Origin: Candidatus Sumerlaeota bacterium
GTDB lineage: Bacteria > Sumerlaeota > Sumerlaeia > JAFGJS01
Length of the DNA stretch: 64,000 bases
Direction of reading: 5' to 3'
Assembly: GCA_016928995.1 (NCBI GenBank)
Contig: JAFGJS010000086.1
Coordinates: 12,416 to 76,415 of the forward strand
This document shows, in pieces, positions 1-9,130 of this stretch. The position numbers and the translations under genes are program-made. Below the pieces are notes generated by a model. It worked only from the letters and a program-made list of their open reading frames with translations, had not been told where the DNA came from and made no database searches. The first letter of the stretch is position 1. Each line of letters begins with the position of its first letter.

Positions 1-332
1 ATCAGACCTACATCGCGTCGTGCGTCCCGGCCGATGAGATTATAATTCGCGACGAGATTCAAGCTGATGGCTGCGCGCTCACGGAGCAGCTGGAAAAACT
101 GCGTGTGGCGATTCCGATCAGCGCCGAAGTGCGCGACAAGGAAGTGCAGCGCTTGCAGAAAGAAATCGGCAAGCTGGAAGGCGGGCTGGCCGGTTTGGAG
201 AAAAAACTCGGCAACGAAAACTTTGTCAACAACGCCAGTCCGGATGTCGTGGAGAAGGAACGTAAGCGTCAGCAGGAGATGCAGAACGACCTTGCTCGGG
301 CGCAGGAAAAGCTCGCCGCGCTGCAAGGTTGA
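1..332 (+). CDS. valS: Valyl-tRNA synthetase, C-terminal fragment (5' end outside window)
   Basis: Only the last ~109 codons are present, in the frame starting at base 3 and ending in TGA at 330-332. The translated end carries the ValRS C-terminal coiled-coil arm: ...RVAIPISAEVRDKEVQRLQK, a run of Lys/Glu heptads, then NASPDVVEKERKRQQEM and a short ALQG tail. In the full enzyme this arm contacts tRNA-Val while the missing Rossmann core charges it with valine in the cytoplasm. An inverted repeat with a T-run follows at 370-406, so the gene ends its transcription unit. The identification rests on the arm only, but NASP(D/E)VVEKER is very characteristic of ValRS. Confidence 0.9.
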   Translation, partial: QTYIASCVPADEIIIRDEIQADGCALTEQLEKLRVAIPISAEVRDKEVQRLQKEIGKLEGGLAGLEKKLGNENFVNNASPDVVEKERKRQQEMQNDLARAQEKLAALQG

Positions 333-369
333 TACGGCGGTCTTGTGTTATTGACGACTGCGCAAACAG

Positions 370-406
370 AAACGCCCTCTTCCCTTTCAGGAAGAGGGCG
401 TTTTCA
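370..406 (+). terminator. Intrinsic terminator between valS and rpsU, probably bidirectional
   Basis: An inverted repeat aaacgccctcttcc / ggaagagggcgttt with a 6-base loop is followed by Ts on the + strand and, in the reverse direction, also by a short T-run. It lies between convergent valS and rpsU and can serve both. Confidence 0.85.
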
Positions 407-428
407 ATGGTCGCTATTTGAGGGCGAA

Positions 429-641
429 TCAATAATTCATTTCGCGCCGTTTCATTTTAGCCATGCGGCGGCGCATTTTGCGGCGCGCGGCCTCGACCTT
501 GCGCTTGCGGATTACGCTCGGTTTCTCGTAATGCTCGCGGCGACGCAGCTCCGCCGGAATGCCCGCTTTCTGGCATTCCTTCTTGAAGCGCTTCAGCGCT
601 TTTTCGATCGGCTCGTTGGGATCGATTTTAATTTCCGGCAT
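429..641 (-). CDS. rpsU: 30S ribosomal protein S21
   Basis: 70 residues, the usual length for bS21. It begins [20 protein letters not shown] and ends in a very basic Arg/Lys tail ([18 protein letters not shown]). bS21 sits on the 30S platform near the anti-Shine-Dalgarno of 16S rRNA and assists initiation. The start is supported by an AAGGGGTG-type ribosome binding site about 8 bases upstream. It is monocistronic here and convergent with valS. The identification is secure from sequence and size. Confidence 0.97.
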   Translation of the reverse strand: MPEIKIDPNEPIEKALKRFKKECQKAGIPAELRRREHYEKPSVIRKRKVEAARRKMRRRMAKMKRREMNY

Positions 642-855
642 TAAAAAAATTCACCCCTTTCCCCCTGGGCAGCTTCCGGAAAAAGTTAACTTCCCGGTTT
701 TCAGGCGTTTGGAAAACGCCATCGAAAATGTCAAGCCTAGTTTGCGCTTGACGGGCTGATCACTTTATTTATGATAGAAGACCAATGTCAAGCGATTTTC
801 AGCGCGCTTCGGTCTTTTTGGCTTCTATTGAAATCGGTCCCAGGAAACTCGTTCC

Positions 856-1893
856 ATGCAAAAATTCTTCCGCGACGAAATTATGTTAATCCGTGTGTTT
901 TTTGTCCTGATTGCAACCTGGGTGGGCTACTCCATCGGGTCCGCCGGAGCCAGTCCGGAAGAGGAGCTGAACAGAGGTTTGATCTATACTGCCGCCAGTT
1001 TCGGTCTTTCGCTCTTTTTCGTCATTTTCGAGTACAGCACGCATATCGTCTCCTCGAAGAAGATTTTGCTCGCCGCGCTGGGGCTGCTGATCGGCATGCA
1101 CGTGGCGAATTTCCTCTATAAAATTTTCCCGCAAAACATCCTCGATCCGCAGCGCGCGCTGATGATCTGCTACCTGTTTTTCGGCTATATGGGCATCGTG
1201 CTCGCCGTGCGCAACGCGGACCGCTTCGACACTTCGAAACTGAAATTCATCGTCTCTTCGCCGCAAGGGGAGATGAAGATTCTAGACACCAGCGTGATCA
1301 TCGACGGACGGATCAAGGATCTGTTCGAGCAGCAGTTTATCAAGGGCTCGGTCATTGTGCCGGAGTTTGTGATTCATGAGATGCAGCGTTTGGCCGACTC
1401 CGCCGATCCGACCAAGCGCGCGCGTGGACGTCGCGGGCTGGACATTCTTGAAACGCTGAAAAACGTTTGCGCCGGACTGCAGATCTACGACAAGGACGTG
1501 ACGGATGTGGATGAGGTGGATCTCAAACTTGTGGCGCTCTCCCGGCGTTTTGACGGCCAGCTCGTGACGAATGACTTCAACCTGCAGAAGGTGGCGCAGG
1601 TGCATGGCGTCAAGGTGATGAACATCAACGAACTCGCCAGCGTGCTCAAGCCGCCGACCTTCATCGGCGAAACGCTGAAGATCAAGGTGACCAAATCCGG
1701 CCGCGAGGAAGGCCAGGGCGTGGGCTACCTGGAAGACGGCACGATGGTCGTGGTCGATGACGGTAGGAATTGCATTGGCGAGGAGGTCAACGTGGACGTG
1801 ACCAGCATCCTGCATACATCGGCGGGCCGTATGATCTTCGCCAAATTGAACGACGCACAGCCCTTCCCGGAGCGCGATGGTAACGCCTCCTAG
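856..1893 (+). CDS. PIN-TRAM domain integral membrane protein (YacL-like)
   Basis: 345 residues. Four hydrophobic segments occupy roughly residues 10-115. A PIN nuclease-like domain follows (about 135-255) with the acidic signature LDTSVIIDGRI near its start and LVTNDFNL later. A TRAM-like beta-barrel (about 275-335) ends the protein. This membrane + PIN + TRAM order is that of Bacillus YacL-type proteins. PIN domains are metal-dependent RNases and TRAM domains bind RNA, so a membrane-tethered RNA-processing role is the family expectation; the substrate is unknown. An AGGAAA sequence about 10 bases before the ATG supports the start. A strong terminator follows. Confidence 0.88.
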   Translation: MQKFFRDEIMLIRVFFVLIATWVGYSIGSAGASPEEELNRGLIYTAASFGLSLFFVIFEYSTHIVSSKKILLAALGLLIGMHVANFLYKIFPQNILDPQRALMICYLFFGYMGIVLAVRNADRFDTSKLKFIVSSPQGEMKILDTSVIIDGRIKDLFEQQFIKGSVIVPEFVIHEMQRLADSADPTKRARGRRGLDILETLKNVCAGLQIYDKDVTDVDEVDLKLVALSRRFDGQLVTNDFNLQKVAQVHGVKVMNINELASVLKPPTFIGETLKIKVTKSGREEGQGVGYLEDGTMVVVDDGRNCIGEEVNVDVTSILHTSAGRMIFAKLNDAQPFPERDGNAS

Positions 1894-1923
1894 GCATAAC
1901 GCAGTAACAGAACAGATCAATAA

Positions 1924-1964
1924 AAGAGAGGGCGGATTTTTCAACCCGCCCTCTCTTTTTTTGT
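1924..1964 (+). terminator. Intrinsic terminator after the PIN-TRAM gene
   Basis: Inverted repeat agagagggcgg / ccgccctctct around a short AT-rich loop, followed by seven Ts. The reverse strand has a weaker T-run, so it may also end the convergent glycoside hydrolase operon. Confidence 0.88.
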
Positions 1965-1991
1965 ATTTTTGGGAATCACTACGCGGCGCGT

Positions 1992-3476
1992 TTATTCGTA
2001 ATTCGCAATCAGCGTCACGACGGCGCGAGCCGGGATAGTGATTTCTTCGCCGGCCGCGATATCAGGATATTGCTTCAGGTTGTCGTCTCGCATGAACGAT
2101 GTGACAAAGGGGCTCCAGGCCTTGATCTTGGCGCCGGCGATGTTCAGTTTCACCTGGGCGCGGATGTCGGCCATGTTGAGGTAGACAGCGACGATTTTCT
2201 TCTCCGCCTCGTCTTTATACGCGCTGCCCAGCAGGCCGTATCGATCATGGCCGTCGCCGGTCAGCTCGACGCGCTTGGCGCCCGGACGGACGAAGCGGCT
2301 GAAATTGCCGAAGGTCCAGAGCAGTTTGGGCACGATGATGCTCTCCGGATCGCCTTCCTTGAAGTAGTCGGTGTGGATCAGGCCGTCTTTGTAATCCTCG
2401 GGCGAGAACGATGTCCACCATTGCCAGGCGTTGGCGTTGGCTACGGACATATCGTAATGCATCACGCGGGAAACCCACAGCGCCGTGATCATGCTCAGAT
2501 CGCGGCCGAAACCGCCGGCCTCGGGGCCGAGGGAGTGCGGCCCGGCCATGACGCAATATTCGGTCTGATGCAGTTCCCAATCGGGATACTTGTCCATTTT
2601 TTTGCGCATCACCTCGCGGGCTTCAACGATGCGATTAGTCTCCGCGTTGTCCGCCCAGTACGCGTGATAGCAAATTTGCTTGCTCAGGCATTCCGCCATT
2701 TCCGGATCGCTGCAAAGCTCGTCGATGTAATCGCCGTACTTGGTCCCGAATTTTTCCGACATCCATTCGCATTCGCCGCACATCGTTCTCGGGCTGCCGG
2801 CTTCCGGGCTGAGAATCTTGGTCGTCAGGCCCTGGCGCCGCAGTTCCTTGTGCAGTTCCTTCACCACGGCTTTGATGTCGGCGATGGCGTAACGGCATCC
2901 CTCTTGACCGCCGCCGTTCCATTCATGCTCGGGCTCATTGATCGGGCTGATGTAATCGAAATGGATGCGCGACTCTTCGTTCGGGTGGTTCTCGAAATGC
3001 GACAGGATATCGCAGATGTAGCGGGCGAACTGGCCCTCGTAGCCTTTTTTCAGATTCGTGCTGTTGCCGTCCGGGCTGCATCCGGTCAGGTTGTTGGCGG
3101 TCAGGCGGCGCGGCGGGCTGTTGACGAACGCGACGAATTCATTCACGCCGTAGCGCTTGGCGGCGCGCAGAAACCACTGCTCGTTGGCCTGGTGGTTCCA
3201 GTCATATTGGCCCTCGGCGACCTCGAAGGTCTCGGCCGTGCGCCAGGGGTGATGGATCTTGTCATTCAAGCCGCCGCCAAAATTGAAGCGCCAGCAGGAC
3301 AATCCGATGCCGTGATACTTGCTGAAAAGCAGTTCGGCCACGCGCTCACGGTTTTTCGGCGACCATGCGCCGATTTTCTGCATGCTCCAGCAGTCGGATG
3401 CGCCGAAGTTGCGGATCGTCTGATATTCTTTTTTAATATCGATCTTGTCTTTGTGGGTTTTTACGACATCGCTCAT
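1992..3476 (-). CDS. Glycoside hydrolase family 30 enzyme, cytoplasmic (possible beta-1,6-galactanase-like)
   Basis: 494 residues without a signal peptide or lipobox. The N-terminus IRNFGASDCW matches the GH30 start of the (beta/alpha)8 barrel. The likely acid/base is Glu181 in SPINEPEHEW and the likely nucleophile is Glu306 in LHQTEYCV, both placed as expected for retaining clan GH-A enzymes. A C-terminal beta-sandwich begins near residue 400. GH30 members act on beta-1,6-galactan, glucosylceramide, beta-1,6-glucan or xylan; the galactose-active neighbours favour a galactan or galactoside substrate (inference). It is the last gene of a leftward set after GH112 and GH35. AAGGAG lies about 11 bases before the ATG. 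Confidence 0.85.
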   Translation of the reverse strand: MSDVVKTHKDKIDIKKEYQTIRNFGASDCWSMQKIGAWSPKNRERVAELLFSKYHGIGLSCWRFNFGGGLNDKIHHPWRTAETFEVAEGQYDWNHQANEQWFLRAAKRYGVNEFVAFVNSPPRRLTANNLTGCSPDGNSTNLKKGYEGQFARYICDILSHFENHPNEESRIHFDYISPINEPEHEWNGGGQEGCRYAIADIKAVVKELHKELRRQGLTTKILSPEAGSPRTMCGECEWMSEKFGTKYGDYIDELCSDPEMAECLSKQICYHAYWADNAETNRIVEAREVMRKKMDKYPDWELHQTEYCVMAGPHSLGPEAGGFGRDLSMITALWVSRVMHYDMSVANANAWQWWTSFSPEDYKDGLIHTDYFKEGDPESIIVPKLLWTFGNFSRFVRPGAKRVELTGDGHDRYGLLGSAYKDEAEKKIVAVYLNMADIRAQVKLNIAGAKIKAWSPFVTSFMRDDNLKQYPDIAAGEEITIPARAVVTLIANYE

Positions 3477-3513
3477 GTTTGCTTTTGCTCCTTATAATTT
3501 ATATCAGTCTGTT

Positions 3514-3549
3514 TGGTCGGACGCGTCGGACCGGTCTGACTAGTCCGAC
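3514..3549. repeat. Four tandem 9-bp repeats, consensus NNGTCGGAC
   Basis: Four exact-length 9-mers lie head to tail: tggtcggac, gcgtcggac, cggtctgac, tagtccgac. They fill the 92-base gap between the GH35 stop and the GH30 start. The unit is partly self-complementary, so folded structures are possible. Confidence 0.85.
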
Positions 3550-3568
3550 ATTATGATTATGCTCCTGC

Positions 3569-6343
3569 TTACTTCACCACCACCGAAACGCGTTTCGCGG
3601 TGTAATAGAAGCCGAACTCCAACTCCCTGAAAAACGCCGGGCGGAATCCGAGGTGCTTGCGGTAATGCAGGCACGGTCCCTCGATCTGCAGCGTCAGCTG
3701 GTTGTTTTCCTTCAGGATGTTGTCCGGAACGTAGTACTCCGTCTGCGGACCGCAATCCTCATGCCGGCCGATCGCCACGCCGTTGACGTAAATCATGCAG
3801 CGCTCTTTCAGTTTGGGGAAGCGGATGAACATCGGCGATTCCCAATCCGCTTTTTTCTGATAGGTGAATGAGCGGCGCAGCCAGGCCACGTTGCCGGTGC
3901 TTTCCTGCACGACGTACTTGTCCGCGACCGGCGCCGAAGGCCACTTGGAATCGTCGAAGTTTTCCGCCTGGTATTGATCCAGGTTGCCCTGCAGGCCGAA
4001 GCGCAGTTTCCAGGAATCGACGGTGTGGCTGAAATCCTTGCCGTCCACTTTGCCCAGGAAGGTGATCGGCTCAAAGAGGCCGCTGACCTTTTGCACCGGG
4101 CCTTCATGCGGGTGCGCCTTGGGATGGTATTCATTCGCGTAAAGCACGGCGACGGTGTTCTTGCCTTTCTGCAGGAATTCCGTGACGTTCTTCCGGTTGT
4201 CCTTCTCCGGCGTGCAAGCGATGGATTTCGTGTTGACGTCGACCAGACGGCCGTTGATGTAAAGCAGGTAACGGTCGATGTCGTTCATCTTCAGATCGAG
4301 TTTGATCTCGCTGAAATCGCCGTCGAGCTGGAACTGATGGCGATACCAGAAGTAGCCTTGTTCGTAACGTTCATCGCGCTCCAGCGGCTTATCGGCGGCG
4401 ATCACATCCCAGGACGAATCGTCATAGTCCGGCGCGGCTTCGGCCGTATCGCCGGCGAACTTCCATTCATCCTGCATGGTCACCTTGCTGCCGGCTTTTT
4501 CCTTCAGACTCATGTCGAACGAAACCGCCTGCAAGGCGCTGTCACGCTCGATGTCCACGGCTTTGCCGTCCACCAGGACTTTCTTGATTTTATCAGCCGC
4601 CCACAGGCGGGTTTTCAGTTTCTTGCCGTTCTTGACCAGCAGCGTGACTTCCGTGCCGCCATCCAACGGCTTCGTTTCTTCCACGTGGTAGCAGTCGGTG
4701 TGGATCAACAGGTTGTCCTGCATCCAGATTTTGAAGCTCTCCTCGCGCTCGAAAATGACAAAGCAGCAGTCGTCGACTTTGAACGCATTGACATCGCCAT
4801 GCGTGTAGCTCAGGCGCTGCGCGCCGCCATCCTTGCTGATCTTAATGTCGCCGCTCAGCTTCTTGATCTTCTTCGAGGTTTGAAGCAGCATCTCGCCATG
4901 CGTCACGGACTGGCCTTTGAGGAACACGTACGTCGTGTCGCCCATCTTCTTCATCAGCGCGATTTCGGAGGTGGAGTAAACGATCTTGACGTCGGAGGTG
5001 ACTTTGAAATCGAGCGGCATGAACAACGCATATCGCGCGCCGACGGCCGTTTCCCGGTCGTGCGGGATCAAGACTTCCTTCTTCAACACGTCCGATTTGT
5101 ATTTCAGCTGGAACGGCCGGTCTTCAGGCTCGATGTTGCGCAGCAGCACGCCGCTGTAGTCTTTGCCCTTGCGCAGCAGGAGTTTCATCTCGGCGAATGA
5201 GTCCGTATAGGCTTTGCTGATCTGCCCTTTCGCGCCCATGCAGGAGATGTCGCCGCTGCCCGCCACGAATTGGATGTCCTTGGTGTTGCGTTTCGACTTC
5301 GTGATGATCTCCGGGCAGCATTTGACGAAATAGTTCCAGACCTTGGCGACGCTGTAGCGGCGATGCTCCTCGCCCCATTCGCGGATGCACGCGCCAAAGT
5401 CGTAGGTCGTGGTCATGCCGATGCCGCCGAAATCGCCGCGGCTGCCCCAATACGGGAAGTTCGTGCCGCCGCAGAACATGTAGAAGTTCAGCACCGAGCC
5501 GCCGTATCCCGCCACGGTCTTGGCCACGGCCTCGAAGGCTTCCACTTCGAGATCGTAGAAGTCGTAGCCGTACTGCGAGAACCAGCCGCCCTGGGCTTCG
5601 ACGACCATCAGCGGCTTGTCCGGCTGCTTGATCATGCTGGCTTCGATGAGTTGATCAAAATAATCGAACACCCACATCACGATCCACGGAATGTTCGGAT
5701 AGTATGTGTTAGCATTGATGATTTCCGTGCCCAGCACCGGCGTGCCCTCGACGGTGAACGCCGGGATGTCGATGCCGCCGTCGCGCGCGATTTGCAGCAG
5801 TTTCAGGATGTACTTCTTCGCCGTCTCCGCGTCGCCGGTGATGTCCGTGCGGTATTTCATCAGGTGGTCGTATTCGTTTTCGATCTGGATCGAAACGACG
5901 ATGCCGCCGTTGGTCACGAGGTGCGGACGGATCACGTCGGCCAGATCCTTGAACCACTTGGAGGTGTAGGCCATGTACTTCGGCCGGTCGACGCGGATCT
6001 CGATGGGCTCCTTGAGGAACCAGAACGGAAAGCCGCCAAAGTTCCATTCTCCGCAGATATACGGCCCCGGCTTGACCACCACGTACATGTTGTATTTCTT
6101 GCAGATTTCGAGAAAGCGCGACAGATCGCGGTCGCCCGACCAGTTCAGCTCGCCATGCTTCTCCTCGTGGAAGTTCCACGGGATGTACGTCGTGAGCAGA
6201 TTGCAGCCAGCCTGCGCCATCATCCGCACGCGCGTCTCCCAGAGTTCGGGGGGGATGCGAAAGTAGTGCAACTCGCCGCCAGACATCACGACATGCTTGC
6301 CGTCGATGATAAAACCGTTGGGATCATAACTGATTGTGGCCAT
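3569..6343 (-). CDS. Glycoside hydrolase family 35 beta-galactosidase, cytoplasmic
   Basis: 924 residues from an ATG preceded by GGAGGA about 7 bases upstream; an upstream extension to 6430 lacks such support. No signal peptide is present. The GH35 barrel occupies about residues 5-330: WNFHEEKHGE, KPGPYICGEWNFGGFP, acid/base Glu157 in SIQIENEYD and probable nucleophile Glu249 in VVEAQGGWFSQYG. The rest is beta-sandwich and jelly-roll domains, one with DIDRYLLYINGRLV as in the sugar-binding domains of long GH35 enzymes. It should release terminal beta-galactose inside the cell. It lies between GH112 (90-base gap) and GH30 (92-base gap), consistent with one operon for galactoside breakdown. Confidence 0.92.
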   Translation of the reverse strand: MATISYDPNGFIIDGKHVVMSGGELHYFRIPPELWETRVRMMAQAGCNLLTTYIPWNFHEEKHGELNWSGDRDLSRFLEICKKYNMYVVVKPGPYICGEWNFGGFPFWFLKEPIEIRVDRPKYMAYTSKWFKDLADVIRPHLVTNGGIVVSIQIENEYDHLMKYRTDITGDAETAKKYILKLLQIARDGGIDIPAFTVEGTPVLGTEIINANTYYPNIPWIVMWVFDYFDQLIEASMIKQPDKPLMVVEAQGGWFSQYGYDFYDLEVEAFEAVAKTVAGYGGSVLNFYMFCGGTNFPYWGSRGDFGGIGMTTTYDFGACIREWGEEHRRYSVAKVWNYFVKCCPEIITKSKRNTKDIQFVAGSGDISCMGAKGQISKAYTDSFAEMKLLLRKGKDYSGVLLRNIEPEDRPFQLKYKSDVLKKEVLIPHDRETAVGARYALFMPLDFKVTSDVKIVYSTSEIALMKKMGDTTYVFLKGQSVTHGEMLLQTSKKIKKLSGDIKISKDGGAQRLSYTHGDVNAFKVDDCCFVIFEREESFKIWMQDNLLIHTDCYHVEETKPLDGGTEVTLLVKNGKKLKTRLWAADKIKKVLVDGKAVDIERDSALQAVSFDMSLKEKAGSKVTMQDEWKFAGDTAEAAPDYDDSSWDVIAADKPLERDERYEQGYFWYRHQFQLDGDFSEIKLDLKMNDIDRYLLYINGRLVDVNTKSIACTPEKDNRKNVTEFLQKGKNTVAVLYANEYHPKAHPHEGPVQKVSGLFEPITFLGKVDGKDFSHTVDSWKLRFGLQGNLDQYQAENFDDSKWPSAPVADKYVVQESTGNVAWLRRSFTYQKKADWESPMFIRFPKLKERCMIYVNGVAIGRHEDCGPQTEYYVPDNILKENNQLTLQIEGPCLHYRKHLGFRPAFFRELEFGFYYTAKRVSVVVK

Positions 6344-6409
6344 GCAAATGTCCTCCATGAGGCGTATGTTTATTTTCGTGGTTTTATTAACATTTTTCAA
6401 AGGGTTTAG

Positions 6410-6437
6410 ACCCTGAACCCCGAACCCCAAACCCTAC
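6410..6437. repeat. Four tandem 7-bp repeats, consensus ACCCYRA
   Basis: Four 7-mers occur in order: accctga, accccga, accccaa, accctac. They sit in the GH112-GH35 gap and overlap the GH112 stop codon (6434-6436). An inverted partner agggtttag lies just beside them at 6401-6409. Confidence 0.8.
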
Positions 6438-8605
6438 TCAAAATCCGTCATCTCGCGCCATTGCGATGCGTATGCATCCAGCGACACTTCAACCGTGCCG
6501 CCCTTGTCGCTGTGTACTGTCGTGCTCTGCGGCTTGCCGGTGTTGTTGAAGATGAACACCTTTCCCGTTTCCGGATACGCGGCGCATTCCGTCAGCGGGT
6601 TCGAGCAGAACCATTTCTTCAGTTCGCTTTCCTTGTTCGCGGTCCAGAAAATCGCGCGGTGAATCATGCGCGTGTTCGCCCAGTTGTGCTTGTAACCCGC
6701 CAGATAAACCGCGCGGCCCTTGCCGCATTCATTCGCCGCGATAATCAGGTCGCCGCCGTTCTTGACCAGCGCTTGCGTCTGAGCGGTGTAGGCGTACACC
6801 TGATCCGCGCACTTGCCCAGGTTCGGCGCGCCATCCTGGTCTTCCATGATGAAATGCGACTCCTGCGACGTGGTCTCCGGTTTGCTCTTGCCGCGGCTCA
6901 GGTTGCGTTCCTTGTCCACGCCCAGCACGTCGGCCAGCTGAAAGAAGCGTCCCTGATTCTGGATCGCCGTCGGTTCGCCGATGCCGATCAAGCCGCCGCC
7001 GTTATGCACGAACTCGCGCACCGCCGCAACGATCTTGGGATTCAGCCAATGCGCGCCGCCGCTCCAGGCTGTGCCTTCGTTGCCGGTATTGATCAAGACT
7101 TGCACACCTTCAGGGATGCCGTGCTTTTCGATGTCGGAGAAGTTGATGAACTGCACCTCGAGCGGCAGGCCGGTCAACGTTTCCATCAGACCGCCGCCTT
7201 CCCATTCCTTGCAGATCCACGAGCGCAGCTTGCCCCAGCAATTAACTACGGCCACCTTGACCGTGGATTGATACGGTTTGCTCTGCTTCGTGTGCGCGTG
7301 CATCGTGCGGAACTCCTCGGATAGCTGCGCGACGTAGTCGATGAAATCGGGATACTTGATCGCGAGGCTCGGATAGCCGCCGAAGCCGATGCGATCGACC
7401 AGGTTCCGCGCCAGCGCGCGCCGCACGTCCACCCAGAAATCCACGCACTCCTGTTTCGGATTGCCGCCGGGCGCGAAGCTCGGCTCGTTTTTCAGGTTGA
7501 CCGGGAAGAAGTACGGATAGAGCCGCACTTCCTTCACGATGTCCACCGGCACATCGGCGATACGGCGCGCCTCCAGGCCGTTCTTGCAGGCGTTGACGAT
7601 GCCGTCGAAGCCGGCCTTGGCATAGCGCTCGCCGTACGGCTCGGTGCCGATCCAGTGGTCGCAGAAAAACATCATCGACTTGCGGCCGGCCTTGTGCACG
7701 CGATCATTCCACGCCCGGCACAACTTGACCACGAAGGCGTTGATGAAATCGATCCAATCCAGATACTGCGGCGCCGGCACGGCGTTCACGTCGTTGAATA
7801 GTCCGCCCTGAATGAAATCTTCCGGGCGCAGCGCGTAGCCTTTGGCCTTTTTGAAATCCTCGATCGCCAACGGGCTGATGCAATCGGTGTAGCCGCTCCA
7901 GTCGCGGTATTTCGGGTTTGCGTCATGGCCGTAGATGTTCGTGAAATGATACGCCACCGAGGTGAAGCGCACCATGTCGGTCTTCGGATTCCGCTCCAGC
8001 CACTCGTCGAGGAACTTCAGCAGGTGCTCGAACACCTCCGGCTGATACGGATCGACGCTGGTGGGGTGCTCGCCCGCCCAATCGTTCGTCAGGGCGTTGT
8101 ACATCGAGGTGCTGTCCCAGATTTGATAAACAAGGAAGCTGACCGAGTATTGATGATAGGGTTTGCAGTCCTTAACGGTGACGACGCCGGTCTTGGGATT
8201 AAAATCCCAATTCTTCGGCGCCACTTTTTTATCCGCCGTGCGATCGATCACTTCCCACCATTTTTTCGGATTATGCTTTGTGTCGATGGCGAATTGCTCT
8301 TTGTAGTACTCCTTGAGGATGTCGATCTTCACCATTTTCGATTCGGCGGTGACGAACGCCGAGCACAGATACTTCTGTTGCGCCTTGTCCATGTTGGCCT
8401 TGGCGTACTTCTGATCCGCGCGCACCATGCACAGCGTGGAATACACCTCCAGCCCCAGATCCTTCAATTCCTCCGGCAGCTCGGTGCCGTCGCTGTTACG
8501 CACGGCGTCCGCGCCCCACTTCTGGATCATCGAGCGCAGTTCTTCCTCGATCCCCTGCTCCACCGGCAAGGTCATGCGCCCCTTGGTCTCAACCGTTTCA
8601 GACAT
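6434..8605 (-). CDS. GH112 beta-1,3-galactosyl-N-acetylhexosamine phosphorylase (or galactosyl-rhamnose phosphorylase)
   Basis: 723 residues, matching the ~720 usual for GH112. The N-terminus GRMTLPVEQGIEEELRSMIQ followed by WGADAVRNSDGTELPEEL is diagnostic. DHWIGTEPYG contains Asp316, which by motif corresponds to the catalytic acid of the Bifidobacterium enzyme. The family splits Gal-beta-1,3-GlcNAc or GalNAc (or Gal-beta-1,4-rhamnose) with phosphate, giving galactose 1-phosphate and saving ATP. It is cytoplasmic with no export signal. GGGAG sits 7 bases before the chosen ATG; another ATG lies 3 bases earlier. It is first of the GH112-GH35-GH30 set. No transporter or galactose kinase pathway gene is adjacent. 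The exact disaccharide cannot be told from sequence alone. Confidence 0.92.
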   Translation of the reverse strand: MSETVETKGRMTLPVEQGIEEELRSMIQKWGADAVRNSDGTELPEELKDLGLEVYSTLCMVRADQKYAKANMDKAQQKYLCSAFVTAESKMVKIDILKEYYKEQFAIDTKHNPKKWWEVIDRTADKKVAPKNWDFNPKTGVVTVKDCKPYHQYSVSFLVYQIWDSTSMYNALTNDWAGEHPTSVDPYQPEVFEHLLKFLDEWLERNPKTDMVRFTSVAYHFTNIYGHDANPKYRDWSGYTDCISPLAIEDFKKAKGYALRPEDFIQGGLFNDVNAVPAPQYLDWIDFINAFVVKLCRAWNDRVHKAGRKSMMFFCDHWIGTEPYGERYAKAGFDGIVNACKNGLEARRIADVPVDIVKEVRLYPYFFPVNLKNEPSFAPGGNPKQECVDFWVDVRRALARNLVDRIGFGGYPSLAIKYPDFIDYVAQLSEEFRTMHAHTKQSKPYQSTVKVAVVNCWGKLRSWICKEWEGGGLMETLTGLPLEVQFINFSDIEKHGIPEGVQVLINTGNEGTAWSGGAHWLNPKIVAAVREFVHNGGGLIGIGEPTAIQNQGRFFQLADVLGVDKERNLSRGKSKPETTSQESHFIMEDQDGAPNLGKCADQVYAYTAQTQALVKNGGDLIIAANECGKGRAVYLAGYKHNWANTRMIHRAIFWTANKESELKKWFCSNPLTECAAYPETGKVFIFNNTGKPQSTTVHSDKGGTVEVSLDAYASQWREMTDFE

Positions 8606-9130
8606 CATGAATCTCCCTATGCAAAACGTTTTCAAATTGTGTGCGGAATATTTTTGAATGAATCGAAATCCCTATCGGGATCGGGATCGCTGTCGAAATC
8701 CCCAGCGGCGTCGCCATCGATATCGGGACCGCAATCCGCTCCGGCTGCATCACACGTTTCTGCTCGCCAAGGCGTTTGGGTTTTTCGACCGGAATTCCGG
8801 CAAGAAGTCCTCTCTTATTCAGAGCTCACGCCAAGCGCGAGGATTCGCGACGAATCCGGACTTCAGCGTGATGAGCCGTTTTCTTTCATGCATTGCCCCC
8901 TTTTTCAAGGGGAGAATTCACGAATTTGCATAATCCCTTACGGTCGATGTCGAAAAAAGATATCACGTTATCGCAGCGCTGTAAGGAATATCCTGATCGA
9001 ACTACAAACGGAAATAATGCTAAGTGAGATCGTGCAAAGCGGATATCTCTTCCAGTCGTATGGATGAATTGCAATGCAAATGAAATCAGTATTCTAATGA
9101 ATGATATAACTCAGCAAAGGAGACGCAAAC
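8606..9130. other. Intergenic region with degenerate ATCGGG-type repeat
   Basis: No convincing gene lies between the divergent GH112 and peroxiredoxin genes. At 8661-8735 there is a degenerate short repeat built on atcggg and tcgaaatccc. At 8888-8934 an imperfect palindrome ccccctttttcaagggg is followed by AT-rich sequence. Promoters of both flanking genes must lie here but I cannot assign them with confidence. Confidence 0.6.
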
